Assembly (NCBI GenBank): GCA_963746175.1
Contig: CAVVAH010000005.1
Span: forward strand, 1 to 14,332
DNA: 14,332 nt
Direction: 5' to 3'
From: CAVVAH01 sp963746175
GTDB taxonomy: Bacteria > Actinomycetota > Actinomycetes > JACCUZ01
A program made the position numbers and the translations under genes. The notes under the pieces are model-generated. The model saw only the letters and a list, made by a program, of their open reading frames with translations, did not search any database and was not told where the DNA came from. Positions 1 to 5,919 of this stretch are shown piece by piece. Within the stretch, counting starts at the first letter, position 1. Each line of letters begins with the position of its first letter.

Positions 1-56
1 GAACCCCCAACCCGCGGATTAAGAGTCCGCTGCTCTGCCAGTTGAGCTAGCGGCGC
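1..56 (-). tRNA. tRNA-Lys(CUU), 3' end cut off by the window edge
   Basis: Read on the minus strand, the gene starts at 56 with acceptor strand GCGCCGC, then TA, D stem GCTC/GAGC, anticodon stem GCGGA/TCCGC and the seven-base loop CTCTTAA. The anticodon is CTT, which reads the lysine codon AAG. The variable loop and the start of the T arm (GGGGG then TTC) follow before the sequence runs off the left edge, so about 20 bases including the 3' acceptor strand are missing. All visible stems pair. Confidence 0.95.
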
Positions 57-69
57 GTGAGCGGGGACG

Positions 70-75
70 AGATTA
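70..75 (-). promoter_or_regulatory. Possible -10 box of the tRNA-Lys gene
   Basis: On the minus strand the hexamer TAATCT lies 13 bases upstream of the mature tRNA 5' end, a normal distance for a tRNA with a short 5' leader removed by RNase P. I see no convincing -35 element, so this is a position-based suggestion only. Confidence 0.35.
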
Positions 76-128
76 CCAGCCGGGTCGGGGTGCCAGGAAA
101 CCGAGCGACCCCTCGCGCGCGGCGGCCC

Positions 129-653
129 TCAGGCGGCGTAGCCGCTCGTGGTGGTGCCGCTCTCCGACCCGGCGGCCGGGCCGTCGCCGTCGCCGTCGCC
201 GCGGTGGCCGCCGCCGAAGCCGCCCTGCTCGATGCCGGTGACGGTGAAGGACTTGTCCACCTCGACGGTCACCGGGGTGCCGTCGGCCTTGGTGAGGTGC
301 GCCTCGTAGACGCCGTCGGAGTCGGTCTCGATCCGGACCACGGTGGCGCCCGGGTACTTCGCGAGGGCGGCCTTCTCGACCTTGTCCGCGGTGGTGCCGG
401 TGAGCAGCGTCTCGTCGCTGCGCTGCGGCTGCGACGGGTCGGTGCTACCGGTCCCGTTCGGCGGGGTTCCGGACTGGCTGCTCGACGTGGAGCCCGGCGT
501 GGTGGTGCCGGTGGAGTCGGCGGCGCTGGCGGTCAGCGAGCCGGCGAGCAGGCCGCCGGCCACGAGCCCGGCCGCGGCGAACGCTCCGGGGCGCCCCCAG
601 CGGGCGAGCGCGCTCCTGGGCTGATCGGCGTCGGGGGTCTGCTGGTCGTCCAT
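129..653 (-). CDS. Exported or membrane-anchored PepSY-domain protein
   Basis: Predicted 174-residue protein. The ATG at 653 is preceded by the ribosome binding site GAGAGGA; longer readings upstream lack one. Residues 1-20 are polar with a few arginines, and 24-45 form an Ala/Gly/Leu-rich hydrophobic segment ending in an ASA-type signal peptidase site, so it is probably exported or anchored. Residues 46-80 are a Ser/Thr/Gly/Pro linker. Residues about 80-142 match a PepSY domain: a helix (ADKVEKAALAKYPGATV) followed by strands VYEAHLTKADGTPVTVEVDK and FTVTGIE. The tail (144-174) is Gly/Asp low complexity. PepSY domains are known as small extracytoplasmic modules, some acting as protease inhibitors; the exact role here is unknown. 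It is separated from the sulfatase gene by about 119 bases and has its own leader structure and direct repeats, so it is likely a separate, regulated unit. Confidence 0.85.
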   Translation of the reverse strand: MDDQQTPDADQPRSALARWGRPGAFAAAGLVAGGLLAGSLTASAADSTGTTTPGSTSSSQSGTPPNGTGSTDPSQPQRSDETLLTGTTADKVEKAALAKYPGATVVRIETDSDGVYEAHLTKADGTPVTVEVDKSFTVTGIEQGGFGGGHRGDGDGDGPAAGSESGTTTSGYAA

Positions 654-660
654 GTCTGGG

Positions 661-702
661 TCCTCTCGTCGTCCGGGCCGTCGGTCGGCCGGTCTGAGAG
701 GA
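661..702 (-). promoter_or_regulatory. Leader hairpin covering the PepSY gene ribosome binding site
   Basis: In the minus-strand mRNA, TCCTCTC (complement of 696-702) is a perfect 7-base complement of GAGAGGA (complement of 661-667), the likely ribosome binding site of the PepSY gene. The 28 bases between them contain an inner stem GGCCG/CGGCC (676-680 with 686-690) closing a five-base loop. The folded form would hide the ribosome binding site. The pairing is seen in the sequence; a regulatory role is inferred. Confidence 0.5.
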
Positions 703-739
703 GGTTCGTGACGCGACCTGTCGGCCGGCGCCGAGCGAC

Positions 740-758
740 CTGGCAACCGGCTGGCAAC
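740..758 (-). repeat. Tandem direct repeat with 11-bp period upstream of the PepSY gene
   Basis: On the minus strand GTTGCCAG occurs twice separated by CCG, giving an 11-bp period, about 87-105 bases upstream of the PepSY start. Direct repeats one helical turn apart are the usual binding-site form of OmpR/PhoP-type response regulators. The TTGCCA core also resembles a -35 element. No regulator gene lies in the window. Confidence 0.4.
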
Positions 759-772
759 ACCGCGGAGGGCCT

Positions 773-2257
773 TCAGCCGCGCCAGTGGAAGTGCGGCGGC
801 TTCGGGCTGCACGCGGCGTACGCCTTCGCGCGCATCGCGTCGCGGACGTCGCGCCACCTCTTCAGGTGCGCCAGGTTGTGTGCCTCGGCGGGGTCGGACC
901 GGTAGTCGAAGAGTTCCTGCTCACCGGTGTCCCACTGCACGTACATCCGGTGCCGGGTGCGCCAGCCGCAGTACGCCGGGCGGTCGTTGTAGCCGTCCAT
1001 GGCCTCGAGCACGAAGCCCTTGCGCTGCTTGCGGCCGAGGATGTCGAGCCCGTCCGTGCGCATCGACGCACCGGTCGCGGTGGCGATGGTGCGCGCGATG
1101 TCGACGTTCAGGACGATCCGGGTGCTCGTGGTCCCGGGCTCGGTGTGGCCGTCCCAGCGCAGCACCATCGGGATCGCGGTGGAGTCCTGGTACGGCGAGT
1201 CCTTGCCGATGATCGTGTGCTCGCCCCAGAAGTATCCGTTGTCCGACATGAAGACGAACAGCGTGTCCCGCTCGCGCCCGGTCGCGGCGAGCGCCTGCAC
1301 GATCGAGCCCACCGCGTCGTCGATCGACATGAGGGTCTCGAGCTGCCGCTGCCGGGTCAGGTCGACGTCGGCCTGGGTGAAGTGCGTCCGCTCGCGCATC
1401 CAGCGCGGCATGGACCTCAGCGGCTGGTAGAGCGTCGGCGCGGTGTACTGCTCGAGCTGCCCGTCCAGCGCGCCGAGGTGGCGGGGCGCCGGCTTGTACG
1501 GCGAGTGCGGGCCGTACGGCGCGAAGTAGAGGAACAGCGGCTGGTCGGCCGGTGTCGTCGCGATGAACTGCGTCGCCCGCGAGGCGAGCACGTCGGTCGA
1601 GTAGTCCTGCGGCTCGGTGCCGTAGTGGCTGCCGTCGCTCAGCCGGTACTGGTAGTACGAGCCGTGGTTGGACAGCATCGCCGCGAACGTGTCCCAGCCC
1701 GGCGGCGTGTAGCCCGTGGGTGCGTACTTGCCGAAGTAGTTGAGGTACTTCCCGATCAGCGCGGTTCGGTAGCCGACGCCCTGCAGCGCCGGACCGAGTG
1801 TGCGGTCCTCGAGGCCCAGCCGGTGGAACCGGCGCCACCCGCCGTATCGCGCGCCGCCTACGTCGCCGTTGCCGAACAGCCGGCTGCTGTGCGCGTACAG
1901 CCCGGTGAGGATGGTCGAGCGCGACGGGCAGCACAGGGACGTGGGCACCATCGCCCGGGTGTACGTCGTGCCGCGGGCGCGCAGCAGGCTGTTGACGTTC
2001 GGCATGGTCTGGTACGTGCCGAACCGCTGGTCGTCGGTGAGGATCAGCACGACGTTCGGCCGGTGGTCCGCGCCACGCGCTGAGGCGGACGAGGTCACGC
2101 CGGCCGCGGAGCCCGCGGCGGGCGCGGCGGGCGCGGCCGCCACGTCGGGGGCCGCGGACGACGAACCCGGTCCCATCAGCACCAGCACCAGCCCCGCGAC
2201 GACCCCTGCCGGACCGCAGGAGCCGAGCAGGCGTGACCGGGTGGCGCGGTACAGCAT
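773..2257 (-). CDS. Exported sulfatase (alkaline phosphatase superfamily, formylglycine type), paralog 1
   Basis: Predicted 494-residue sulfate-ester hydrolase. ATG at 2257 is chosen because GAGGGG lies 10 bases upstream and because the protein then begins with a signal peptide (hydrophobic 15-29); a start further upstream adds 28 residues without one. An Ala/Ser/Gly linker (31-62) leads to the sulfatase domain. Visible motifs: metal-binding TDDQ (D75, D76); CCPSR at 109-113, where C109 fits the CxPSR cysteine oxidised to formylglycine; K170 in IGKYL; H251 in GPHSPY; MSDNGYFWGEH with D339 and N340; and K352. All key catalytic positions are present. C430 (AYCGWR) and C483 (CSPKPP) are also conserved in paralog 2 and could form a disulfide. 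The substrate cannot be read from sequence. The gene lies 142 bases downstream of its paralog on the same strand. The formylglycine-generating enzyme it needs is not in the window. Confidence 0.93.
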   Translation of the reverse strand: MLYRATRSRLLGSCGPAGVVAGLVLVLMGPGSSSAAPDVAAAPAAPAAGSAAGVTSSASARGADHRPNVVLILTDDQRFGTYQTMPNVNSLLRARGTTYTRAMVPTSLCCPSRSTILTGLYAHSSRLFGNGDVGGARYGGWRRFHRLGLEDRTLGPALQGVGYRTALIGKYLNYFGKYAPTGYTPPGWDTFAAMLSNHGSYYQYRLSDGSHYGTEPQDYSTDVLASRATQFIATTPADQPLFLYFAPYGPHSPYKPAPRHLGALDGQLEQYTAPTLYQPLRSMPRWMRERTHFTQADVDLTRQRQLETLMSIDDAVGSIVQALAATGRERDTLFVFMSDNGYFWGEHTIIGKDSPYQDSTAIPMVLRWDGHTEPGTTSTRIVLNVDIARTIATATGASMRTDGLDILGRKQRKGFVLEAMDGYNDRPAYCGWRTRHRMYVQWDTGEQELFDYRSDPAEAHNLAHLKRWRDVRDAMRAKAYAACSPKPPHFHWRG

Positions 2258-2399
2258 CGGCGCGGGTCCCCTCGTGTGGTGGCGGCCGGGAGCACGAGTT
2301 CCCGCTGACGGCCGCGTTGGACAGTACGACGCGGATGTCACGTGCCTGGTTCGGCAGCGCCGCGCTTTGCCGGACCGTGATCTTCGGTGGCGCGCCCGG
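2258..2399 (-). other. Spacer between the two sulfatase genes
   Basis: This 142-base gap holds the ribosome binding site of sulfatase 1 (GAGGGG, complement of 2268-2273). It also holds a possible -10 hexamer TACTGT (complement of 2321-2326), which would give a leader of roughly 55 bases. A weak hairpin follows the end of sulfatase 2: CGGCA (2352-2356) pairs with TGCCG (2368-2372), and the inner GCG (2357-2359) pairs with CGC (2363-2365). There is no U-run. The gap suggests sulfatase 1 may have its own promoter, but the evidence is weak. Confidence 0.3.
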
Positions 2400-3827
2400 C
2401 TACCAGTCGAAACCGGGTGGTTCCGGGCTGCAGTGCGCGGTGGCCTGGGCCCGCATCCGGGCCTGGACGTCGGCGACGGCCGGGTCGCCGGCCAGGTCGT
2501 GCTGCTCGAACGGGTCGTTCTGGTAGTCGTACAGCTCGCTGCGCCCGCTGTCGTACCGCACGTACATCCAGCGCTGCGTGCGCCAGCCGCAGTACGCCGG
2601 ACGGTGCCGGTAGCCGGCCATCGCCTCGAGCGGGAACCCGCTCCGGCTCTCCGACGTCAGCAGGTCGATGCCGTCGGTGTGCATCGTGGCCCCGGTGGCG
2701 CGGGCGATGGTGCCGGCGATGTCGACGTTGAGCGCCAGCCGGTCGTCGACGACGCCGCGCCGGGCGTGACCGTCCCACCGGATGACGAGCGGGATCCGGA
2801 TACCGGCGTCGTAGGGGTTGTCCTTGCCGACGAGGCCGTGCTCGCCCCACAGGTACCCGTTGTCGGACATGAAGACGAACAGCGTGTCGCGGGCCCGCTC
2901 CTCGCGCCGCATGGTGCGGACGATGGACCCGACCGCCTCGTCCACGGAGCGGAGCGTGATGGTCTGGCCGCTGCGGATGGCGTCCTGGACGTCCTGGAGC
3001 GACTGGCGCTGGCGCTTCCAGCGTGGCATCGCCGCGAGCTCGGCCTCGGTCGGCGCCACCTGCGCACGCAGCGCCTGCGGGAGCACGTCGGCCGGGACCT
3101 CGCCCACCTCGCCGGCGTGCCGCGGCGCCGGCACGTACGGGCTGTGCGGGCCGTACGGCGCGAACATCACGAACAGCGGCTGGTCGTCCGGCGTGTTGCG
3201 CACGAACCGCTTCGTCCGGCGGGCGAGGACGTCGGTGGAGTAGTCGTGCTCGTCGAGGCCGTGGTACGTGCCGTCCGTCAGCCGGTACCCGAAGTAGGCG
3301 CCGCGGGAGTACTTGAAGGCGGTGAAGGTGTCCCAGCCGGGTGGGGTGTAGCCGTCCGGGGACAGCTTCGAGAAGTCGTTGAGGTACTTGCCGAAGAAGC
3401 CGGTGCGGTAGCCGCGCGCCGACAGCGCCGTCGCGATGGTGCGGTACTCCATGCCGCGCCGGTGGAACTGCGCCCAGCCGCCGAAGCGTGAGCCCCCGAC
3501 GTCGCCGTTGCCGAAGACCCGGGTGTGGTGCGAGTAGAGCCCGGTGAGGATCGTCGACCGGGACGGGCAGCACAGGTTCGTCGGGACCATGCCGTTGGTG
3601 AACCGGACCCCCTTCGCGGCGAGCCGCTCGTTGACCTCGGTCATCCCGGCCAGGGTGTCGGCGCGCTGGTCGTCGGTCACGATGAGGACGACGTTGGGCC
3701 GCGGGTGGTCGACGCCGGCGACCGCACCCGCAGGCGGCAGCCGCAGGTCGCCGGGCGCCAGGGCCGCCAGCACGAGTCCGACCGCCACCAGCAGGACGCC
3801 GAGCAGCCGCCCCGGCCGGCGGAGCAC
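2400..3827 (-). CDS. Exported sulfatase (alkaline phosphatase superfamily, formylglycine type), paralog 2
   Basis: Predicted 475-residue protein, collinear with its downstream neighbour over nearly the whole domain. The N terminus is arginine-rich (LRRPGRLL) followed by a hydrophobic stretch (9-24), so a signal peptide or anchor is likely; the twin arginine is not a full Tat consensus. Sulfatase motifs: TDDQ with D52/D53; CCPSR at 86-90 with C86 as the expected formylglycine cysteine; K147 in FGKYL; H228 in GPHSPY; MSDNGYLWGEH with D322/N323; and K335. C412 or C413 region AYCGWR and C466 in CSPEPP match the extra cysteines of paralog 1. An insert of about 20 residues around 240-265 differs most between the two. 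The GTG start at 3827 has no clear ribosome binding site and lies 35 bases after the GroES-like stop, so translation may depend on the upstream gene; an alternative start (CTG at 3857) cannot be excluded. Confidence 0.92.
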   Translation of the reverse strand: MLRRPGRLLGVLLVAVGLVLAALAPGDLRLPPAGAVAGVDHPRPNVVLIVTDDQRADTLAGMTEVNERLAAKGVRFTNGMVPTNLCCPSRSTILTGLYSHHTRVFGNGDVGGSRFGGWAQFHRRGMEYRTIATALSARGYRTGFFGKYLNDFSKLSPDGYTPPGWDTFTAFKYSRGAYFGYRLTDGTYHGLDEHDYSTDVLARRTKRFVRNTPDDQPLFVMFAPYGPHSPYVPAPRHAGEVGEVPADVLPQALRAQVAPTEAELAAMPRWKRQRQSLQDVQDAIRSGQTITLRSVDEAVGSIVRTMRREERARDTLFVFMSDNGYLWGEHGLVGKDNPYDAGIRIPLVIRWDGHARRGVVDDRLALNVDIAGTIARATGATMHTDGIDLLTSESRSGFPLEAMAGYRHRPAYCGWRTQRWMYVRYDSGRSELYDYQNDPFEQHDLAGDPAVADVQARMRAQATAHCSPEPPGFDW

Positions 3828-3862
3828 GAGCGGACGGAGCGGCGACGGTGTCGACAGGGTGC

Positions 3863-4276
3863 TCAGAGGTACAGCCCCGTCTGGTCCCCGGGCGCGAGGT
3901 CGTCCTGCAGCCGCTCGGCCGCGACGGCGTGCACCTCGCGCTCCCTCAGCAGGACGTAGTCGTGACCGCGGACCTCCACCTCGGCCCGGTCCTCCGGGTC
4001 GAAGAGCACCCGGTCGCCGACCTCGACGGAACGCACGTTGGCGCCGACGGCGACGACCTGGGCCCAGGCCAGCCGCTTGCCCATCTGGGCGGTCGCGGGG
4101 ATCACGATCCCCCCGCTGGACCGCCGCTCCCCCGGCTCGCCGTCGAGGTCGACCAGCAGCCGGTCGTGCAGCATCCGCACCGGCAGCGGGCTGCCGAACG
4201 TGCCGTGGTCACGGTCGTCCGACCTGCCGACGGGCACGGCGGACGGGCCGGTAACCGGCTGGGGGCGGGGTGTCAC
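3863..4276 (-). CDS. GroES-like (Cpn10) co-chaperonin family protein with N-terminal extension
   Basis: Predicted 137 residues, longer than the usual 95-100 of GroES. Residues about 35-120 form the Cpn10 domain: LHDRLLVDLD, then GERRSSGGIVIPATA, where GGIVIP (55-60) matches the hydrophobic tripeptide of the GroES mobile loop, then VVAVGANVRSVEVGDRVLFDP and HDYVLLREREVHAV. An N-terminal tail (1-34) and a C-terminal tail (121-137) are not typical. The GTG at 4276 is chosen because a -10-like GATAAT lies 6 bases upstream, fitting a leaderless mRNA. An internal ATG at 4174 (M35) would give a standard-length Cpn10 without the extension. The partner GroEL is not in the window. Whether it caps GroEL or does something else is not shown; the family assignment is firm. 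Confidence 0.85.
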   Translation of the reverse strand: MTPRPQPVTGPSAVPVGRSDDRDHGTFGSPLPVRMLHDRLLVDLDGEPGERRSSGGIVIPATAQMGKRLAWAQVVAVGANVRSVEVGDRVLFDPEDRAEVEVRGHDYVLLREREVHAVAAERLQDDLAPGDQTGLYL

Positions 4277-4282
4277 CGCCCG

Positions 4283-4288
4283 ATTATC
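4283..4288 (-). promoter_or_regulatory. -10 box for leaderless transcription of the GroES-like gene
   Basis: Minus-strand GATAAT followed by the six bases CGGGCG and then the GTG start. Bases 2 and 6 (A, T) of the hexamer match the conserved positions of TAnnnT, and no ribosome binding site is present. The transcript is therefore likely to begin at or near the GTG. Confidence 0.55.
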
Positions 4289-4309
4289 GCCCAGGGACCG
4301 GTGGCCGGC

Positions 4310-4816
4310 TCACCAACCGGCCGATCCCGGGGCTCCCTTGAACGGTCCGACGACCCGGTCGGTGATCCACCCGCCGTAGAAGCCACCTTCCTGGGGCCGG
4401 ACCAGTTCGCCGTCGACGGTCACGCGGTCCAGCCGGCCGGGGTACAGCGCGACGTGGCCGAGCAGCGCCTCGAAACCGGGCGAGGGGCTGCGGTAGGTCC
4501 AGGCCGCCCGGGGCGCGGTCCGTCCGCCACCGACGACGTCGAGGTAGGTCGCCGTGCCCTTGAACTCGCACCAGGTCGTGCCGGGCCCGGCGTCGAGCAG
4601 GGCGCCGGGAGCGATGTCGTCCCGCGGCAGGTAGTACGTCGGGGGGTGGCTGGTCTCCAGCACCCGCAGCGCCCGACCGGTCTCGGCGACGACGACGCCG
4701 CCGAGCTCGACGCGCACGAGCTCTCCGGTCGGCTCGACGCGTGGCGGGCGCGGGTAGTCCCAGACGGACTCCTGCCCGGGGCCGGGCTCGAGCCGGCGGA
4801 GCGGTCCGGCGCGCAC
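4310..4816 (-). CDS. DUF427 domain protein
   Basis: Predicted 168 residues. The GTG start at 4816 overlaps the TAG stop of the upstream DUF3618 gene in TAGTG, so the two are co-translated. Readings starting further upstream run through the DUF3618 gene in another frame and are rejected. Family-typical stretches are VWDYPRPPRVE (18-28), LETSHPPTYYLPRDDI (53-68), TTWCEFKGTATYLDV (80-94) with the WCxFKG core, and WTYRSPSPGFEALLGHVALYP (106-126) near the end of the domain. The C-terminal segment QEGGFYGGWITDRVVGPFKG also fits. DUF427 proteins are small cytoplasmic beta-rich proteins of unknown function; I infer none here. Confidence 0.88.
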   Translation of the reverse strand: MRAGPLRRLEPGPGQESVWDYPRPPRVEPTGELVRVELGGVVVAETGRALRVLETSHPPTYYLPRDDIAPGALLDAGPGTTWCEFKGTATYLDVVGGGRTAPRAAWTYRSPSPGFEALLGHVALYPGRLDRVTVDGELVRPQEGGFYGGWITDRVVGPFKGAPGSAGW

Positions 4817-5112
4817 TAGCGGGAGCGCCGCCAGAGCACCAGGCCCACCACGCCGGCGACGGCGGCTGCGAGCACGGCCACCCGGTCGGCGCGCACGTTG
4901 CCGCGCTCGTCGACCACCTGCGCCCTGGCCGACTCGACGCCGCGGCGGGCGACGTTCGCCGGCTTGACCCGGTAGGCGATGGCGTCCACGGTGCCGGCGA
5001 GCCGGGCCCTGGTGGCCTCGATCTCGGCCTCGATCTCGGCGGGTGTCCGCGCGGGCGGGGGCACCGGCTGGCGCGCCTCCAGCCCACCGGGGACGGTGGT
5101 GGCGTTCGTCAC
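4816..5112 (-). CDS. DUF3618 membrane protein
   Basis: Predicted 98 residues. The GTG start at 5112 has a strong ribosome binding site, AGGAGGT (complement of 5118-5124), five bases upstream. The N-terminal half contains the family's typical charged helix EIEAEIEATRARLAGTVDAIAYRVKP (25-50), written here only by its key pattern: acidic residues, TRARL and V-KP. A single membrane segment lies at about 78-93 (VAVLAAAVAGVVGLVLW) followed by a positive RRSR tail, so the helix probably sits on one side with a C-terminal anchor. Function is unknown. It is divergent from bcp across 134 bases, an arrangement I recall for a DUF3618 gene and bcp in mycobacteria (Rv2520c/Rv2521). It is translationally coupled to the DUF427 gene downstream. 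Confidence 0.88.
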   Translation of the reverse strand: MTNATTVPGGLEARQPVPPPARTPAEIEAEIEATRARLAGTVDAIAYRVKPANVARRGVESARAQVVDERGNVRADRVAVLAAAVAGVVGLVLWRRSR

Positions 5113-5117
5113 GTCGG

Positions 5118-5124
5118 ACCTCCT
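5118..5124 (-). promoter_or_regulatory. Strong ribosome binding site of the DUF3618 gene
   Basis: AGGAGGT on the minus strand, five bases before GTG at 5112. This is the best Shine-Dalgarno match in the window and fixes the start. It also shows that this mRNA has a leader, unlike the divergent bcp. Confidence 0.85.
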
Positions 5125-5174
5125 GCGGGAAGTTGCCTTGTCGTTGGTGCTTTGCCCCTGATCCTGCCCGGCAA

Positions 5175-5197
5175 GCCTCCCCCGTGTCGCCTCCCCC
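5175..5197. repeat. Direct repeat in the DUF3618/bcp divergent spacer
   Basis: GCCTCCCCC occurs at 5175-5183 and again at 5189-5197, a 14-bp period with spacer GTGTC. It lies between the divergent DUF3618 and bcp starts, so it could be an operator, but pyrimidine-rich runs also arise by chance in GC-rich spacers. Confidence 0.3.
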
Positions 5198-5233
5198 TTG
5201 CCGCTCGCCGCGTCGCGGCCGACCGCCGGTGGC

Positions 5234-5239
5234 TAGCGT
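5234..5239 (+). promoter_or_regulatory. -10 box for leaderless transcription of bcp
   Basis: TAGCGT, then seven bases (GGCGGGC), then the ATG of bcp at 5247. There is no ribosome binding site. This is the TAnnnT-plus-6/7 pattern of actinobacterial leaderless genes. Confidence 0.7.
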
Positions 5240-5246
5240 GGCGGGC

Positions 5247-5714
5247 ATGACGAAGCTCTCCCCCGGGGACACCGCCCCCGACTTCACGCTGCCGGACGCG
5301 GACGGCACCGACGTCTCGCTGTCCTCGCTGCGCGGCCGGAAGATCGTCGTCTACTTCTACCCGGCCGCGTCCACGCCGGGCTGCACGACGCAGGCGTGCG
5401 ACTTCCGCGACAACATCGCGTCGCTGCGCGGAGCGGGCTACGAGGTGCTGGGCATCTCGCCGGACAGCCAGGTCAAGCAGAAGAAGTTCGCCGAGGCCGA
5501 GCACGTGCCGTACCCGCTGCTCTGCGACCCGTCCCGCGAGGTGCTGGAGGCGTACGGCACGTGGGGCGAGAAGAAGCTGTACGGCAAGACCGTGATCGGC
5601 GTGATCCGCTCCACCTTCGTGCTCGACGAGCAGGGCGTGGTCGAGAGGGCGATGTACGGAGTGAAGGCCACCGGCCACGTCGCCAAGCTGCGGCGGGACC
5701 TCGGCCTCGACTGA
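5247..5714 (+). CDS. bcp: Thioredoxin-dependent peroxiredoxin (Bcp/PrxQ family)
   Basis: Predicted 155 residues, normal for the family. It reduces hydrogen peroxide and organic hydroperoxides in the cytoplasm, using thioredoxin as reductant. The AhpC/TSA fold starts directly (GDTAPDFTLPDADG, 7-20). The peroxidatic cysteine is C46 in STPGCTTQ. A second cysteine five residues on, C51 in ACDFRD, is the resolving position of atypical two-cysteine Bcp proteins. Other family segments are VVYFYPAASTPGC, YEVLGISPDSQ, PYPLLCDP and IRSTFVLDEQGVV. The ATG at 5247 is supported by the leaderless -10 box and by conservation beginning at residue 3; the reading frame stays open further upstream but without a family match. 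The gene is single, divergent from the DUF3618 gene, and followed by a large hairpin. Confidence 0.95.
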   Translation: MTKLSPGDTAPDFTLPDADGTDVSLSSLRGRKIVVYFYPAASTPGCTTQACDFRDNIASLRGAGYEVLGISPDSQVKQKKFAEAEHVPYPLLCDPSREVLEAYGTWGEKKLYGKTVIGVIRSTFVLDEQGVVERAMYGVKATGHVAKLRRDLGLD

Positions 5715-5731
5715 CCGCCACCGCCGACCGA

Positions 5732-5802
5732 CCTCCGCGAGCGCTGCGAACACGCAGGGAAATCGGGCGAGAAGCTCTGCGTGTCCGCAGCGCTCGCGGA
5801 GG
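5732..5802. terminator. 26-bp-arm intergenic hairpin after bcp
   Basis: The arms 5732-5757 and 5777-5802 are inverted copies over 26 bases with one mismatch (A at 5749 against C at 5785), around a 19-base loop. The hairpin begins 17 bases after the bcp stop and ends 22 bases before tRNA-Leu. There is no U-run, which is common for actinobacterial terminators. It could stop bcp transcripts and also antisense readthrough from the rdgB-nucleotidyltransferase operon. It might instead be a dispersed palindromic repeat. Confidence 0.65.
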
Positions 5803-5808
5803 GGCTCG

Positions 5809-5814
5809 TAGACT
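5809..5814 (+). promoter_or_regulatory. Likely -10 box of tRNA-Leu
   Basis: TAGACT lies 10 bases upstream of the mature tRNA 5' end. The expected -35 position, about 5786-5791, falls inside the right arm of the preceding hairpin and has no good -35 match. Confidence 0.55.
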
Positions 5815-5824
5815 GCCGCGCGTC

Positions 5825-5906
5825 GCGGGAGTGGTGGAATCGGCAGACACACGGCGTTTAGGGCGCCGCGCCTTCGGGCGTGGGGGTTCGAGTCCCCCCT
5901 CCCGCA
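5825..5906 (+). tRNA. tRNA-Leu(UAG)
   Basis: 82 bases. The acceptor stem GCGGGAG (5825-5831) pairs with CTCCCGC (5899-5905), and the discriminator is A at 5906. The anticodon stem CGGCG/CGCCG closes the loop TTTAGGG, giving anticodon TAG, which reads CUA and related leucine codons. The long variable arm (CGCCTTCGGGCG region) is typical of class II tRNA-Leu. The T stem GGGGG/CCCCC closes TTCGAGT. CCA is not encoded; CGAC follows. The 3' end lies only 13 bases from the stop of the convergent gene on the minus strand. Confidence 0.97.
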
Positions 5907-5919
5907 CGACGACGACTGA

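Noticed and set aside
708..905. Short plus-strand frame from GTG at 708 with AGGAGG a few bases upstream
   Set aside because: The AGGAGG is the complement of the PepSY leader arm, and the 65-codon product is mainly antisense to the sulfatase 1 C terminus with no similarity I recognise.
2258..2341. Upstream start for sulfatase 1, adding 28 residues
   Set aside because: The added segment is Arg/Pro/His-rich and would bury the signal peptide; the ATG at 2257 has a good ribosome binding site.
1800..3491. 563-codon open frame on the plus strand across both sulfatases
   Set aside because: Antisense to two genes with intact sulfatase motifs; it has no start context or recognisable domain.
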